The translations under genes were made by a program, and so were the position numbers. A DNA stretch of 64,000 bases from Microbacterium sp. Root553 (GTDB taxonomy: Bacteria > Actinomycetota > Actinomycetes > Actinomycetales > Microbacteriaceae): positions 954,713 to 1,018,712 of the forward strand of contig NZ_LMFY01000001.1 in the NCBI RefSeq assembly GCF_001426995.1, in the 5' to 3' direction. Within the stretch, counting starts at the first letter, position 1, and each line of letters opens with the position of its first letter. The notes under the pieces are model-generated. The model was not told the origin of the DNA. It worked only from the letters and a program-made list of their open reading frames with translations, and made no database searches. This document shows, piece by piece, positions 1 through 8,209 of the stretch.

Positions 1-314
1 GCCAGGAAGACTCCCGCGATGACGATCGCCGACCCGAGGAACAGTCCGAGCACACTGAACCAGATCGGACGCGACACCGGACGCGGCGATGTCACGCCCA
101 GCGCACGCCACCGCTCCCCCGGGCGAGGTTTCTGCGCACCCCATGCCGCGAGCACTCCGAGAGCGGGAGCGAACATCACTCCCACGATCAGGAATGGCGC
201 CAGCGGACTCGCGAGACCGCCGGTGAAGTACAACGGCAGCGCGATGACCCACGCGCCGACGAACGACACCAGGAGGAAGAGGATCAGACTCCTCCCGCCG
301 ACCTGCGAGCGCAT
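1..314 (-). CDS. Integral membrane protein, N-terminal part (possible CPBP-type protease)
   Basis: Only the first 104 codons are in the window; the gene continues past the left edge. The ATG overlaps the stop of the upstream gene by one base (TGATG), so the two are translationally coupled. Hydrophobic stretches near residues 10-33, 36-56 and 84-104 predict at least three membrane helices. The linker between helices 2 and 3 is basic and Pro-rich (around KPRPGERWRALGV). This layout resembles the start of CPBP intramembrane proteases, but the diagnostic EExxxR and HxxxB motifs would lie beyond the edge, so the family is only a guess. Confidence 0.6.
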   Translation of the reverse strand, partial: MRSQVGGRSLILFLLVSFVGAWVIALPLYFTGGLASPLAPFLIVGVMFAPALGVLAAWGAQKPRPGERWRALGVTSPRPVSRPIWFSVLGLFLGSAIVIAGVFL

Positions 315-949
315 CAGGCGCTCCCTCCTGCCGACGATTCCGGCGCGTTCAGGATGAAGAGACCCGCGATCCGGCCGTCATCGCGGATGCTGACCTTGCC
401 GATCATCTCCCCGGCCTCGAAGGTCAGCGGGACGTCGATCACGACCAGTCCGCTCACCCGGTGCGAGGCGGGCTCGCCGGTCTTCTCGAGAGACCCGACC
501 GCCGCCAGGACGCTCGCCCATGTGTCGCCGAGCGCCTCCGAGGTCATCGCCGACGTCATCTGGTCGTCGAAGTCGGCGACCACCGCCGCCGGATCGCCGG
601 CCGACAACTGCGCGAAGACCGCGATGGCGCGATCGATCGCTGCAGCTGGCACGTCCTTCGCCACAGCCTTGCCGGTGCGCGGATCGAGCGCCTGCCCGAA
701 TCGCTGGTACGCGGCCTGTCGAGAAATATTCAATGTGTCTCCCACTTCCTGCCATGTCGCGCCCGCACGACGCGCGTCCTCGACACTCGTCGCCAGGAGC
801 CGATCCGCTTCTGCCTTCAACCCGGCAGCCGCACCGACCAGGCGCATCGCCGTCGCTCTGCTCTCCCGCGAGTGCAGGAGCCCAGCCACCGCCTGCGCAC
901 GAGCGAGCGCGGCAGCGGCGATGGAGAACGAAGCCCGTGAATCAGTCAT
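314..949 (-). CDS. Helix-turn-helix protein with DUF3887-like C-terminal domain
   Basis: 211 residues. Residues about 60-90 form a helix-turn-helix (ATWQEVGDTLNISRQAAYQRFG), of the type that tests a codon-like DNA-binding fold. Residues about 105-205 (AIDRAIAVFAQLSAGDPAAVV through VIDVPLTFEAGEMIGKV) match the DUF3887 pattern, a cystatin/NTF2-like fold that often sits beside hydrolases. The start is ATG. It is followed with a 1-nt overlap by the membrane protein at the window edge, so it probably regulates or senses something for that protein. The DNA target and ligand are unknown. Confidence 0.8.
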   Translation of the reverse strand: MTDSRASFSIAAAALARAQAVAGLLHSRESRATAMRLVGAAAGLKAEADRLLATSVEDARRAGATWQEVGDTLNISRQAAYQRFGQALDPRTGKAVAKDVPAAAIDRAIAVFAQLSAGDPAAVVADFDDQMTSAMTSEALGDTWASVLAAVGSLEKTGEPASHRVSGLVVIDVPLTFEAGEMIGKVSIRDDGRIAGLFILNAPESSAGGSA

Positions 950-1087
950 ACGTCAAGGATGCCTTCACGTGGCATTACCTGTCAATATCTGGTTTACAGC
1001 ACGGAAGAATGCATACTACGACGGCCTGTGGAACTCCCCGCGCGACGAGTCGGGCCGCCTCGCGGACCTCTCCCGACGACCGGGGAC

Positions 1088-1645
1088 TCACGCGGGACGA
1101 TAGATCTGCGCGACCGCACCCGACGCGAACTCCCGCCGATCGACCAGGCGCAGGGCCAGCCGCTCGTTCAGCCCATCGAGCAGCCGCGGCCCGTGCCCGG
1201 CGACGAGCGGATGCACGACGAAGGTGTATTCGTCGATCAGGCCGAGCTCGGCGAGAGCCAACGGCAGCGTCACGCCACCGACGGACAGTCCCTGCCCCGG
1301 CTGCTCCTTCAACCGCCGGACGGCCTCGCCCAGATCACCGGTGACGAGTTCGGCGTTCCAGTCGACGGAGGGCAGCGTGCTCGAGACGACGTGCTTCGGC
1401 ATCCGATCGAGGGCGTCGGCGAACGGCACCTCCCACTCGTCCATCCAGTCGGGCCACACCCCGGATGCCGGGCGGCGCCAGGCCGACTGCATCATCTCGT
1501 ACGTGGTTCGGCCGTAGACGACGGCATCCGCTCGCTGCATGTCAGCGACCCAGAAGCCCATGAGCTCCTCATCGGGGGCGACCCCCGCCTCGTGATGGAC
1601 GCACCCGTCGAGCGTGACGTTGATCGAATAGCGCAGTGGTCTCAT
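1088..1645 (-). CDS. Dihydrofolate reductase family protein (RibD C-terminal domain)
   Basis: 185 residues. The start at MRPLRYS is chosen because AAGGAG lies 8 nt upstream. The pattern is that of the RibD_C/DHFR-like family: an N-terminal strand then TLDG, YGRTTYEMM around residues 40-48, and SVGGVTLPLALAELGLIDEY around residues 120-140, the usual NADPH-binding GG followed by the LIDE motif. Such stand-alone proteins are NAD(P)H-dependent reductases of unknown substrate and are very common in actinobacteria. They are not the folate-pathway FolA. Single gene, not obviously in an operon. Confidence 0.85.
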   Translation of the reverse strand: MRPLRYSINVTLDGCVHHEAGVAPDEELMGFWVADMQRADAVVYGRTTYEMMQSAWRRPASGVWPDWMDEWEVPFADALDRMPKHVVSSTLPSVDWNAELVTGDLGEAVRRLKEQPGQGLSVGGVTLPLALAELGLIDEYTFVVHPLVAGHGPRLLDGLNERLALRLVDRREFASGAVAQIYRPA

Positions 1646-1741
1646 CTCGCCGATCTCCTTCGATGCGGGCGTGCGCGGGTGGTGCGGGATGAGGATCAGA
1701 GTACTGCTGTGGCTGAGCGGGCGCGCCACCAGCCCCGGGGC

Positions 1742-1948
1742 CTAGGTCGAAGGGCTGCGCTTCCAATCCGGGCGGACCTTCCAGGCCACGAAGGCGCTTG
1801 CCGCGAAGACCGCGCCCAGCACCGACGGGATCCACGGTTGCAGCACCGAATCCGGATCCGTGAGGCTCGGCACCAACAGGATCAGCGCGGCCCCAGACAC
1901 GACCATGGGGATGAAGGATCCGAGGAACCAACCGACAGAACGCTTCAC
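1742..1948 (-). CDS. Small two-helix membrane protein
   Basis: 68 residues from a GTG start preceded by GGAGG at 6 nt spacing; a longer in-frame ATG at 2008 lacks a ribosome site and would add a non-hydrophobic tail. Two membrane helices are predicted (about residues 7-28 and 40-58) with a basic end WKVRPDWKRSPST. I do not recognise a family. It may be co-transcribed with the downstream reductase at 1088-1645, 96 nt away. Confidence 0.65.
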   Translation of the reverse strand: MKRSVGWFLGSFIPMVVSGAALILLVPSLTDPDSVLQPWIPSVLGAVFAASAFVAWKVRPDWKRSPST

Positions 1949-2123
1949 TTCCGACCTCCGATGCGGCGATGCAGGAGGCACCGATGGTAGCAGCGGGGGC
2001 TGATTCACGATTCATCACGTTTCAGATTCGGCTGTTGTCGGGTGCGCCGTCGTACCGATATACAGGCAGTGGCGCTCTGGGGAACGCCGGCGACTCGTCG
2101 CCTCATCGTCGAGGGGAACACTC

Positions 2124-3092
2124 ATGTCACAGCCTCCTGCCGCCTGGCATCCGGATCCGGAGAATCCGCATCAGCTGCGCTGGTGGGACGGCCAGAAGTG
2201 GACCGGCGCGACGGCGCCGTCACCGGCCGCCGCCGCGACGACACAGTTCAGCACGGCCGCAGCTCCCGTAGCTCCCGAGGCATCCGCGCCGAGCACGCGT
2301 CGCACCGGATGGCGCATGGCAGGGATCATCGTGGGCGCACTCGTCGTCGGCGGGCTCCTCGCCAGGCTGTCGCCGATCGCGATCCTCCTCGTCGCGACCG
2401 CCGTGATCGCGGTGGGTCTGGTCGTCCTGTTCTCACGCCCTCTGCCCGCCCTCGGACTTCGATCGCGGCCTTCCGGCCTGCTGGCCCTCGGCCTGGCCGC
2501 ACTTCTCTTCACCGGCGGCGGCCTCGCGAACGCGAGCCCGAACAGCGGCGGCACCGTGACTGCGGGCGGCCGCTCCCCGTCATCCGAGCCGCAGAGCTTT
2601 GCGGCGGTGCCGAGCTCGACGCCCACGCCCACCCCGATTCCGACCACGTTCGAGACGGTGACCGAAGAGGTTGCCGTGCCGTTCGAGGCCACGACCGTCG
2701 ACGACCCGCAGCGCGACCAGGGCACGACTGCTCTGGTCACCGCCGGCGCGAACGGCGTGAAGGTCATCACGTATCGGGTGACTCTGGTCGACGGCGTCGA
2801 GGTCTCGCGCGAGGCCATCGGCGAAGCGATCTCCGTGGCGCCCGTCGCAGAGGTCACGGCGATCGGGAGCAAGGCGCCCGCGCCCGTTGCACCCGCGGCT
2901 CCGGTGCCGCTCGTGCAGGCAGGCGGTGGATGCGATCCGAACTATGCCGGAGCCTGCGTGCCGATCGACAGCGACGTCGACTGCGCAGGCGGCAGCGGGA
3001 ACGGACCGTCATACGTGCAGGGTCCGGTGCAGGTCGTCGGCAACGACATCTACGACCTCGACCGCGACGGCGACGGGATCGCCTGCGACTAG
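2124..3092 (+). CDS. DUF2510 membrane protein with G5 and excalibur calcium-binding domains
   Basis: 322 residues. Residues 6-30 (AAWHPDPENPHQLRWWDGQKWTG, split here as AAWHPDP and LRWWDGQKWT) are a DUF2510 motif. Two or three hydrophobic segments follow at about 62-110 and 118-135. After a Thr/Pro linker, residues about 170-235 (TVTEEVAVPFE to YRVTLVDGVEVSRE) match a G5 domain. The C-terminal 35 residues, ending YDLDRDGDGIACD, are an excalibur motif, a DxDxDG calcium site. The protein is probably membrane-anchored with the G5 and calcium domains outside the cell, a layout linked to cell-wall or nuclease-associated surface proteins. The opening ATG has GAGGGG upstream. Confidence 0.88.
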   Translation: MSQPPAAWHPDPENPHQLRWWDGQKWTGATAPSPAAAATTQFSTAAAPVAPEASAPSTRRTGWRMAGIIVGALVVGGLLARLSPIAILLVATAVIAVGLVVLFSRPLPALGLRSRPSGLLALGLAALLFTGGGLANASPNSGGTVTAGGRSPSSEPQSFAAVPSSTPTPTPIPTTFETVTEEVAVPFEATTVDDPQRDQGTTALVTAGANGVKVITYRVTLVDGVEVSREAIGEAISVAPVAEVTAIGSKAPAPVAPAAPVPLVQAGGGCDPNYAGACVPIDSDVDCAGGSGNGPSYVQGPVQVVGNDIYDLDRDGDGIACD

Positions 3093-3108
3093 CGGCGCGT
3101 CAGATGCT

Positions 3109-3150
3109 GCGGGCGCGTTTCGTCTCGCTTCGCTCGCTCAACGGGCGGGG
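3109..3150. repeat. Intergenic repeat, copy 1
   Basis: A 42-nt element, matching 3525-3566 at 40 of 42 positions. It contains the GCGA-rich core CGTCTCGCTTCGCTCGCTCA. It overlaps the last codons and the TGA of the membrane gene at 3138-3470, so the element supplies that gene's stop. Confidence 0.85.
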
Positions 3151-3470
3151 ACCGTGGTCACCAACGCAGTGGCGATGGCGGCGGCTGTGAGCCCCAGCAC
3201 TCCCGAAGCGAGGAACGCGGCACCCGCGGGCCAGACCGCGAGCAGCGTGACCTCGTAGCTGCCCTCGCCCATCGGCTCCAGCTGCTCGATCGACCCGGTG
3301 ACCGTCAGCGCGATGCCGACGATCAACGCGATCAGAGGGATGCTCCAGGCGAGCGTCCACGACAGCCGGCGAACCGTCCTGCGGCTCAGCGGGGGCGGGG
3401 CGGGTTCGTCGCGCGTCTCGGTCCGAGCCTGCGCGGTGCGCTCGCGCGCAGCATCCGGTGTGCCATCCAT
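3138..3470 (-). CDS. Small membrane protein
   Basis: 110 residues. The N-terminal third is polar and charged (MDGTPDAARERTAQAR); two membrane helices are predicted at about residues 38-60 and 74-104. No family recognised. The ATG lies 6 nt after TATGGT, so it may be translated from a leaderless mRNA. Its 3' end runs into a 42-nt repeat shared with the next intergenic gap. Confidence 0.65.
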   Translation of the reverse strand: MDGTPDAARERTAQARTETRDEPAPPPLSRRTVRRLSWTLAWSIPLIALIVGIALTVTGSIEQLEPMGEGSYEVTLLAVWPAGAAFLASGVLGLTAAAIATALVTTVPAR

Positions 3471-3482
3471 GCCTGCACCATA
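3471..3482 (-). promoter_or_regulatory. Leaderless -10 element (TATGGT)
   Basis: On the minus strand TATGGT ends 6 nt before the ATG at 3470. With the usual 6-7 nt from a -10 hexamer to the start site, transcription would begin at or next to the start codon. Confidence 0.45.
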
Positions 3483-3524
3483 GCGCTCGCGGGTCGGGCA
3501 CGGACATGCGCCAGGAGTGCGGAT

Positions 3525-3566
3525 GCGGGCGCGTTTCGTCTCTCTCCGCTCGCTCAACGGGCGGGG
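3525..3566. repeat. Intergenic repeat, copy 2
   Basis: Second copy of the 42-nt element at 3109-3150, two mismatches. It lies 30 nt downstream of the gnd stop codon. Both copies sit just 3' of a minus-strand gene in the same orientation, which suggests a role at transcript ends. Confidence 0.85.
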
Positions 3567-3595
3567 CCTCGCACGACGAGCGAGGCCCACTCGAC

Positions 3596-4651
3596 TCAGT
3601 CGGACTCCGCCTTGCGCGCACCGGCCTCGAGCACGTCGCCGGCGGGCAGCTCCTGGTGGCCGCCGAACTGCAGACGCATCGCCGACAGCACCTGGTTCGC
3701 GAAGTGGTCTTCGCCGCGCGACGCGAAGCGCTCGAACAGCGAAGCGGCGAGCACCGGCACGGGAACTCCGACGTCGACGGCGGCCTTGACGGTCCAGCGC
3801 CCCTCGCCCGAGTCCGACACCCGGCCGGCGAGTCCGTCGAGCTGCGGGTTCTCGGCGAGCGCGGCCGCGGTCAGGTCGAGCAGCCACGACGAGATCACGG
3901 ATCCTCGGCGCCACAGCTCGGCGACCTTCGACGTGTCGATGGGGAACTGGTAGAACTCGGGCTCCTCGAGCGGGGCGATCTCGGCGGAGTGCTCGGCCTC
4001 GCGCACCCCGGCATCCGCGTTGTGCAGCAGGTTGAGCCCCTCGGCGATCGACGCCATGATGCCGTACTCGATGCCGTTGTGCACCATCTTCACGAAGTGC
4101 CCCGCACCCGACGGGCCGCAGTGCAGATAGCCCTGCTCCTCGGGAGTGAGGTCGCCGGTGCGACCGGGCGTGCGCTCGATCTCGCCGACACCCGGGGCGA
4201 TCGTGCGCAGCACCGGCTCGATGCGCTGCACGGCCTCGTCGGGCCCGCCGACCATGAGGCAGTATCCGCGGTCGAGGCCGAACACTCCGCCGCTGGTGCC
4301 GACGTCGACGTAGTGGATGCCGCGCTCCCGCAGTGCCGCAGCGCGCCGCACGTCGTCGCGGTAGTTCGAGTTGCCGCCGTCGATGAGGATGTCGCCCTCA
4401 TCGAGCACCGCCGCGACCTCGTCGGCGACCTGTCCGGTGAGAGAGGCGGGCACCATCATCCAGATGGCCCTGGGGGCTTCGAGCTTCGACGCCAGGTCGG
4501 CCATACTCTCGGCGCCCGTCGCTCCCTCCGCGACGAGGGCCTGCACGGCATCCGCATTCACGTCGTAGACCACGCAGTCGTGGCCGTCGCGCATGAGACG
4601 GCGCACGATGTTGGCGCCCATCCGGCCGAGTCCGATCATCGCGAGCTGCAT
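3596..4651 (-). CDS. gnd: 6-phosphogluconate dehydrogenase (decarboxylating), short form
   Basis: 351 residues, the length of the short NAD-type Gnd rather than the 470-residue enterobacterial form. It oxidises and decarboxylates 6-phosphogluconate to ribulose 5-phosphate in the oxidative pentose phosphate pathway. Visible motifs: Rossmann GLGRMGANIVRRL at residues 7-19, GGNSNYRDD near 87, GTSGGVFGLDRGYCLMVGG near 117-135 (substrate loop), and GAGHFVKMVHNGIEYG near 176-191 with the catalytic Lys. The start is the ATG preceded by AGGGAAC; reading upstream of it is non-coding. Monocistronic in appearance. Confidence 0.93.
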   Translation of the reverse strand: MQLAMIGLGRMGANIVRRLMRDGHDCVVYDVNADAVQALVAEGATGAESMADLASKLEAPRAIWMMVPASLTGQVADEVAAVLDEGDILIDGGNSNYRDDVRRAAALRERGIHYVDVGTSGGVFGLDRGYCLMVGGPDEAVQRIEPVLRTIAPGVGEIERTPGRTGDLTPEEQGYLHCGPSGAGHFVKMVHNGIEYGIMASIAEGLNLLHNADAGVREAEHSAEIAPLEEPEFYQFPIDTSKVAELWRRGSVISSWLLDLTAAALAENPQLDGLAGRVSDSGEGRWTVKAAVDVGVPVPVLAASLFERFASRGEDHFANQVLSAMRLQFGGHQELPAGDVLEAGARKAESD

Positions 4652-4807
4652 GAGGTTCCCTTCGTCGCCGCCGACTCGCGGTACCGCGAGCCGGGTCGGG
4701 GCAATCCTGGCACGCGAGGCTATGACGCTCAACGGCGACCCGCGGGCAGATGCCGCGCCTGTCGCCGACCCGGGCCCGGTGTCGCCTGCGGGTGGAAGGA
4801 TTGGACC

Positions 4808-5986
4808 ATGACCTCCCCCGCGTTCGACCAGATCACTCGCGACGACCTGCACAGCGCGGGCAGCCTGAAGTGGACGACCTTTCCCGACATGATCGGCGCG
4901 TTCGTCGCGGAGATGGACTTCGGTCTCGCCCCCGCCATCACCGACGCGGTCAAGGATGCTCTCGACGTCGGCGTGACCGGCTATCTGCCCGAGCGTCTCG
5001 CGAAAGACCTCTCCGCCGCGACCGCCCGCTGGTACGCGGAGTCGTACGGGTGGGAGATCCCGGCCGACCGGGTGCACCATGTGCCCGACGTGATCGCCGC
5101 GTTCGAGCTGGCGATCGAGAACTTCACCTCCCCGGGGTCGGCCGTCATCGTGCCGACGCCCGCGTACATGCCGTTCCTCTTCGTGCCGCCGATGCATGAT
5201 CGCCGGGTGATCGAGGTGCCGAGCATCGAGGTCGACGGACGCTGGGTCATGGACCTGGATGCCGTCGCCCAGGCGTTCCGCGACGGCGGCGAGATGCTCG
5301 TGCTCTGCAACCCGCACAACCCCCTCGGCACCGTCGCGACCCGCGACGAGCTGCTCGCCATCGCCGAGACGGTGACGGCCGCGGGCGGACGCGTGTTCGC
5401 CGACGAGATCCACGCCCCCATCGTCTACGCCCCGGCGCAGCACATCCCCTACGCCTCGGTGTCGGATGCCGCGGCCGCCCACACCTTCACCGCGACGTCC
5501 GCCTCGAAGGCCTGGAATCTCGCCGGGCTCAAGTGCGCCCAGGTGATCATCTCGAACGACGCCGACGCCGAGCTCTGGGAGCGCCTCGGGTTCTGGCCCG
5601 GGCACGGCACCTCGACGCTGGGCGTCGTGGCGAACATCGCGGCCTACACGGCGGGCGCCCCGTGGCTCGACGAGGTCGTGGAGTACCTCGACGGCAACCG
5701 GCGGATGCTGGCGCAGCTCGTCGACGAGAAGCTCCCCGGCGTGCGGATGATCGTGCCCGAGGGCAGCTACATCGCCCTGCTGGACTTCCGCGAGACGGGG
5801 CTGACCGGCGATCTCGCCGAGTGGTTCCGCGAGCACGCGGGCGTCGCGATGACCGACGGAGCCGCCTGCGGCGAGGCGGCCATCGGCTACACGCGGTTCG
5901 TGTTCGCGCTGCCCCGACCCCTGCTGGTCGAGGCCGTCGAGCGCATCGCCGCGGCGCTGGCCGGGCGGGCCTCGGTCTCCGTCTAG
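4808..5986 (+). CDS. PatB/MalY-type PLP-dependent aminotransferase (putative cystathionine beta-lyase)
   Basis: 392 residues. Fold type I PLP enzyme: NPHNPLG near residue 170, FADEIHAP near 198, and SASKAWNLAGLK with the Schiff-base Lys at about residue 234. Members of this MalY/PatB branch usually cleave cystathionine or other cysteine S-conjugates (beta-C-S lyase) rather than transaminate. The ATG has GGAAGGA upstream. It faces a paralogue at 6355-7551 across a 368-nt repeat-filled gap; the two share the same motifs throughout. Divergent from gnd, with 156 nt between starts. Confidence 0.9.
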   Translation: MTSPAFDQITRDDLHSAGSLKWTTFPDMIGAFVAEMDFGLAPAITDAVKDALDVGVTGYLPERLAKDLSAATARWYAESYGWEIPADRVHHVPDVIAAFELAIENFTSPGSAVIVPTPAYMPFLFVPPMHDRRVIEVPSIEVDGRWVMDLDAVAQAFRDGGEMLVLCNPHNPLGTVATRDELLAIAETVTAAGGRVFADEIHAPIVYAPAQHIPYASVSDAAAAHTFTATSASKAWNLAGLKCAQVIISNDADAELWERLGFWPGHGTSTLGVVANIAAYTAGAPWLDEVVEYLDGNRRMLAQLVDEKLPGVRMIVPEGSYIALLDFRETGLTGDLAEWFREHAGVAMTDGAACGEAAIGYTRFVFALPRPLLVEAVERIAAALAGRASVSV

Positions 5987-6354
5987 CCGCCGCGGGCGCC
6001 TGGCCGCCTTTCCGCCCGCCCGCCGCGCCCGCCCGCCCACCGATTCGAGCGGGGTCAGTTCCGCACCCGAAACAGGCCTCCCGGATGCGAAATCGACCCC
6101 GCACCGGGCCGCGCACCGATTCGAGCGGGGCCAGTTCCACACCGGAAACAGCCCTCCCGGATGCGAAATCGACCCTGCACCGCGCCCCGCCCACCCCACC
6201 GCCGCACCGCGCGCGCCCACCGATTCGGACGGGGTCAGTTCCGCACCCGAAACAGCGCTCCCGGATGCGAAATCGACCCCGCACCGCGCCCGCCCGCCCG
6301 ACCACCGCGCCGCGCCCGCCCGCGGCGCCCGCCCGCCCCGCCGCACCAGCCGGT
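5987..6354. other. 368-nt intergenic gap between convergent genes
   Basis: Holds three copies of a 69-nt hairpin-forming repeat embedded in CG-rich filler (CGCCCGCCCG-like runs). No reading frame here looks coding. It probably acts as a bidirectional transcription end for the two PatB-like genes. Confidence 0.7.
6038..6286. repeat. Three 69-nt palindromic repeats
   Basis: Copies at 6038-6106, 6114-6182 and 6218-6286, nearly identical. Each has a left arm like GGGGTCAGTTCCGCACCCG and a right arm CGGATGCGAAATCGACCCC that pair with four mismatches around a 12-nt loop. The arm sequence recurs in the array at 37857-38150, so this is a dispersed family. Confidence 0.85.
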
Positions 6355-7551
6355 TCAGCGGTCGCGCACCGCATCCCCCATCGCGGCGATGGCCTCGCGA
6401 AGGATCGGCCGAGGGGTGGCGAACACCACGCGGACGTGGTCCTCGTATCCCCGACCGAGCAGGCGGCCGTCGGTCAGCACGACGCCCGCCTGGTCGCGGA
6501 AGAACGCGGCGGGCGAGCCGTCGATCTCGAGCGCGCGTGTGTCGATCCAGCCGATGTAGGTCGCCTCCGGTTCGCGGTACACCGCCCCGGGCAGCTGCTC
6601 GGCGACGAGCGACCCGAGCTCGCGACGCGACTGCGAGAGGTACTCGAGCACCCCGTCGAGCCACGGCTTGCCCTCGCGGTATGCCGCGGTGGAGGCCACC
6701 ACTCCGAGCGTCGCGGCACCGTGCTGCACCGAGAACCCGAACCTCTTGTACAGCTGCTGGTCGGCGTCGTTCGAGGTGATCAGCTGCGCGGTCTTGAGCC
6801 CGGGGAGGTTCCAGGCCTTCGATGCGCTCGTTCCGGTGATCGTGTGCGCCGCCGTCGAGTCCGACAGCGAGGCGTACGGGGTGAACGGCCGGCCGTCGAA
6901 GCGCAGCGGCGCGTGGATCTCGTCAGCGAACACGCGTGCGCCGTGCCGCTCCACGATCTGGGCGAGAGCTTCGAGCTCCGCACGCTCGACCACGGTCCCG
7001 GTGGGATTGTGCGGATTGCAGAGCACGAGCGTGCGGGCACCGGCCGCGAAGGCCTCGTCGATGCGCTGCAGATCATGGTGCCAGCGCACCCGTCCCTGCG
7101 CGTCGACCGTCTCGATCCCGGGCACCTCGATCACCGGATGCCCGATCGACGGCAGATATGTCAGAAACGGCATATATGCCGGAGTCGGCACGATCACCGC
7201 GGATCCGGCAGGCGCATACTCCTCGACGGCGACGCGCAGGGCCGCCATGACGTCGGAGACCGGATGCACGCGGTCGGGGTCGATGTTCCAGCCGTACTCG
7301 TCGCGCATCCATGCCGCCGTCGCCTCGCCGAGCCTGGCGGCCAGCGGCGGCGAGAGATACCCGAGGTTCTCCTCGTCGATCGCCCGGTGCAGCGACTCCG
7401 CGATCACCGGCGCGACGCCGAAATCCATCTCCGCGACCCACGCGCCGATGTGGCCGGGATGCAGACTCCACTTACGGCTCTCAGGTCGATCGAGATCGAA
7501 CCTCGTGCGGGAGTCGAACGGATGCGGGTCGGTGTTCACGGAATCGCTCAT
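6355..7551 (-). CDS. PatB/MalY-type PLP-dependent aminotransferase, second copy
   Basis: 398 residues, same family and motif order as the gene at 4808-5986: WVAEMDFG near residue 38, NPHNPTG near 185, FADEIHAP near 211 and SASKAWNLPGLK with the PLP Lys at about residue 245. Likely a cysteine-S-conjugate beta-lyase (for example cystathionine to homocysteine); the physiological substrate cannot be read from sequence. A 26-codon ORF with two Cys codons and its own ribosome site ends 12 nt upstream of the ATG, which may be a leader peptide. Confidence 0.9.
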   Translation of the reverse strand: MSDSVNTDPHPFDSRTRFDLDRPESRKWSLHPGHIGAWVAEMDFGVAPVIAESLHRAIDEENLGYLSPPLAARLGEATAAWMRDEYGWNIDPDRVHPVSDVMAALRVAVEEYAPAGSAVIVPTPAYMPFLTYLPSIGHPVIEVPGIETVDAQGRVRWHHDLQRIDEAFAAGARTLVLCNPHNPTGTVVERAELEALAQIVERHGARVFADEIHAPLRFDGRPFTPYASLSDSTAAHTITGTSASKAWNLPGLKTAQLITSNDADQQLYKRFGFSVQHGAATLGVVASTAAYREGKPWLDGVLEYLSQSRRELGSLVAEQLPGAVYREPEATYIGWIDTRALEIDGSPAAFFRDQAGVVLTDGRLLGRGYEDHVRVVFATPRPILREAIAAMGDAVRDR

Positions 7552-7563
7552 GGTGCTCGACGC

Positions 7564-7644
7564 TCAGCCCTCGACTCGACATCGCGGCGCACACGCGCGC
7601 TGCGGTCGACGAGTCTTCATGACGGTGCGGCGACTCTCGGACAC
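7564..7644 (-). CDS. Possible cysteine-containing leader peptide
   Basis: 26 codons from GTG, with AAGGAG 4 nt upstream, ending in TGA 12 nt before the PatB-like gene. The peptide is basic and has Cys at positions 18 and 22 (RACAPRC). Cys-containing upstream peptides control sulfur-amino-acid genes by attenuation in several actinobacteria. Here the spacing, ribosome site and the likely sulfur role of the next gene fit that model, but the Cys codons are not consecutive, so the case is suggestive only. Confidence 0.4.
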   Translation of the reverse strand: MSESRRTVMKTRRPQRACAPRCRVEG

Positions 7645-7777
7645 GGAACTCCTTCACGGTGGAGTCTCCAGGCTACGGATGCCTGCGGGCTCGCGGCCAG
7701 TCCGATGTCGGCCCATGACACGGTTCCGCGCGTTCCGGGCGCCTTCCGCTGAGGTGACATCTCTCCGAAGATCGCGC

Positions 7778-8005
7778 TCAGTTCATGAGGTCGCGCGGAT
7801 GCCAATCGTGCAGGTTGCGGGTGTCCGACGGCCCCTCCTCCGAACGCACGGCGTGCTGAACCTGGCGTGCGGCGGCCGCGCCCCGACCGACCCGGACCGC
7901 CTCCTCCTCGGTCTCGAAGCTGGAACCCAGCGTGCGGGCTTCGCCCTCGATCCGGTTGAACCAGATCCCGTCACGCTGGAAGGTCTCGATGTCGCCTGCG
8001 GCCAT
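7778..8005 (-). CDS. DUF2188 domain protein
   Basis: 75 residues covering one whole DUF2188 domain: FQRDGIWFNRIEGEA, then SSFETEEEAVRVGR, then a Gln/His-rich strand and the end NLHDWHPRDL. These small cytoplasmic proteins are common in Microbacteriaceae; their function is not established. The start ATG has AAGGTAGGGG just upstream. Confidence 0.85.
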   Translation of the reverse strand: MAAGDIETFQRDGIWFNRIEGEARTLGSSFETEEEAVRVGRGAAAARQVQHAVRSEEGPSDTRNLHDWHPRDLMN

Positions 8006-8209
8006 GCCCCTACCTTTCGATCTCCCTCTTTTCTACGTCAGAGTGCGACCGGGGCCGAGACCCTTGACACGTTCGGGCACGCTCTCCGTCCGCCGCTCAG
8101 GCGACCGCATCCATCGATCGACGTCCGCGTCAACCCCTGTGACGAGCACCCGCCGCCGTCGATACCGTGTGACGTTGCATGACCCGGATGCAGCTGCAAG
8201 GAGCACGTG

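Noticed and set aside
3596..6664. A single 1022-residue minus-strand protein
   Set aside because: Only the last 351 residues match a family (Gnd). The rest is antisense to the plus-strand PatB-like gene.
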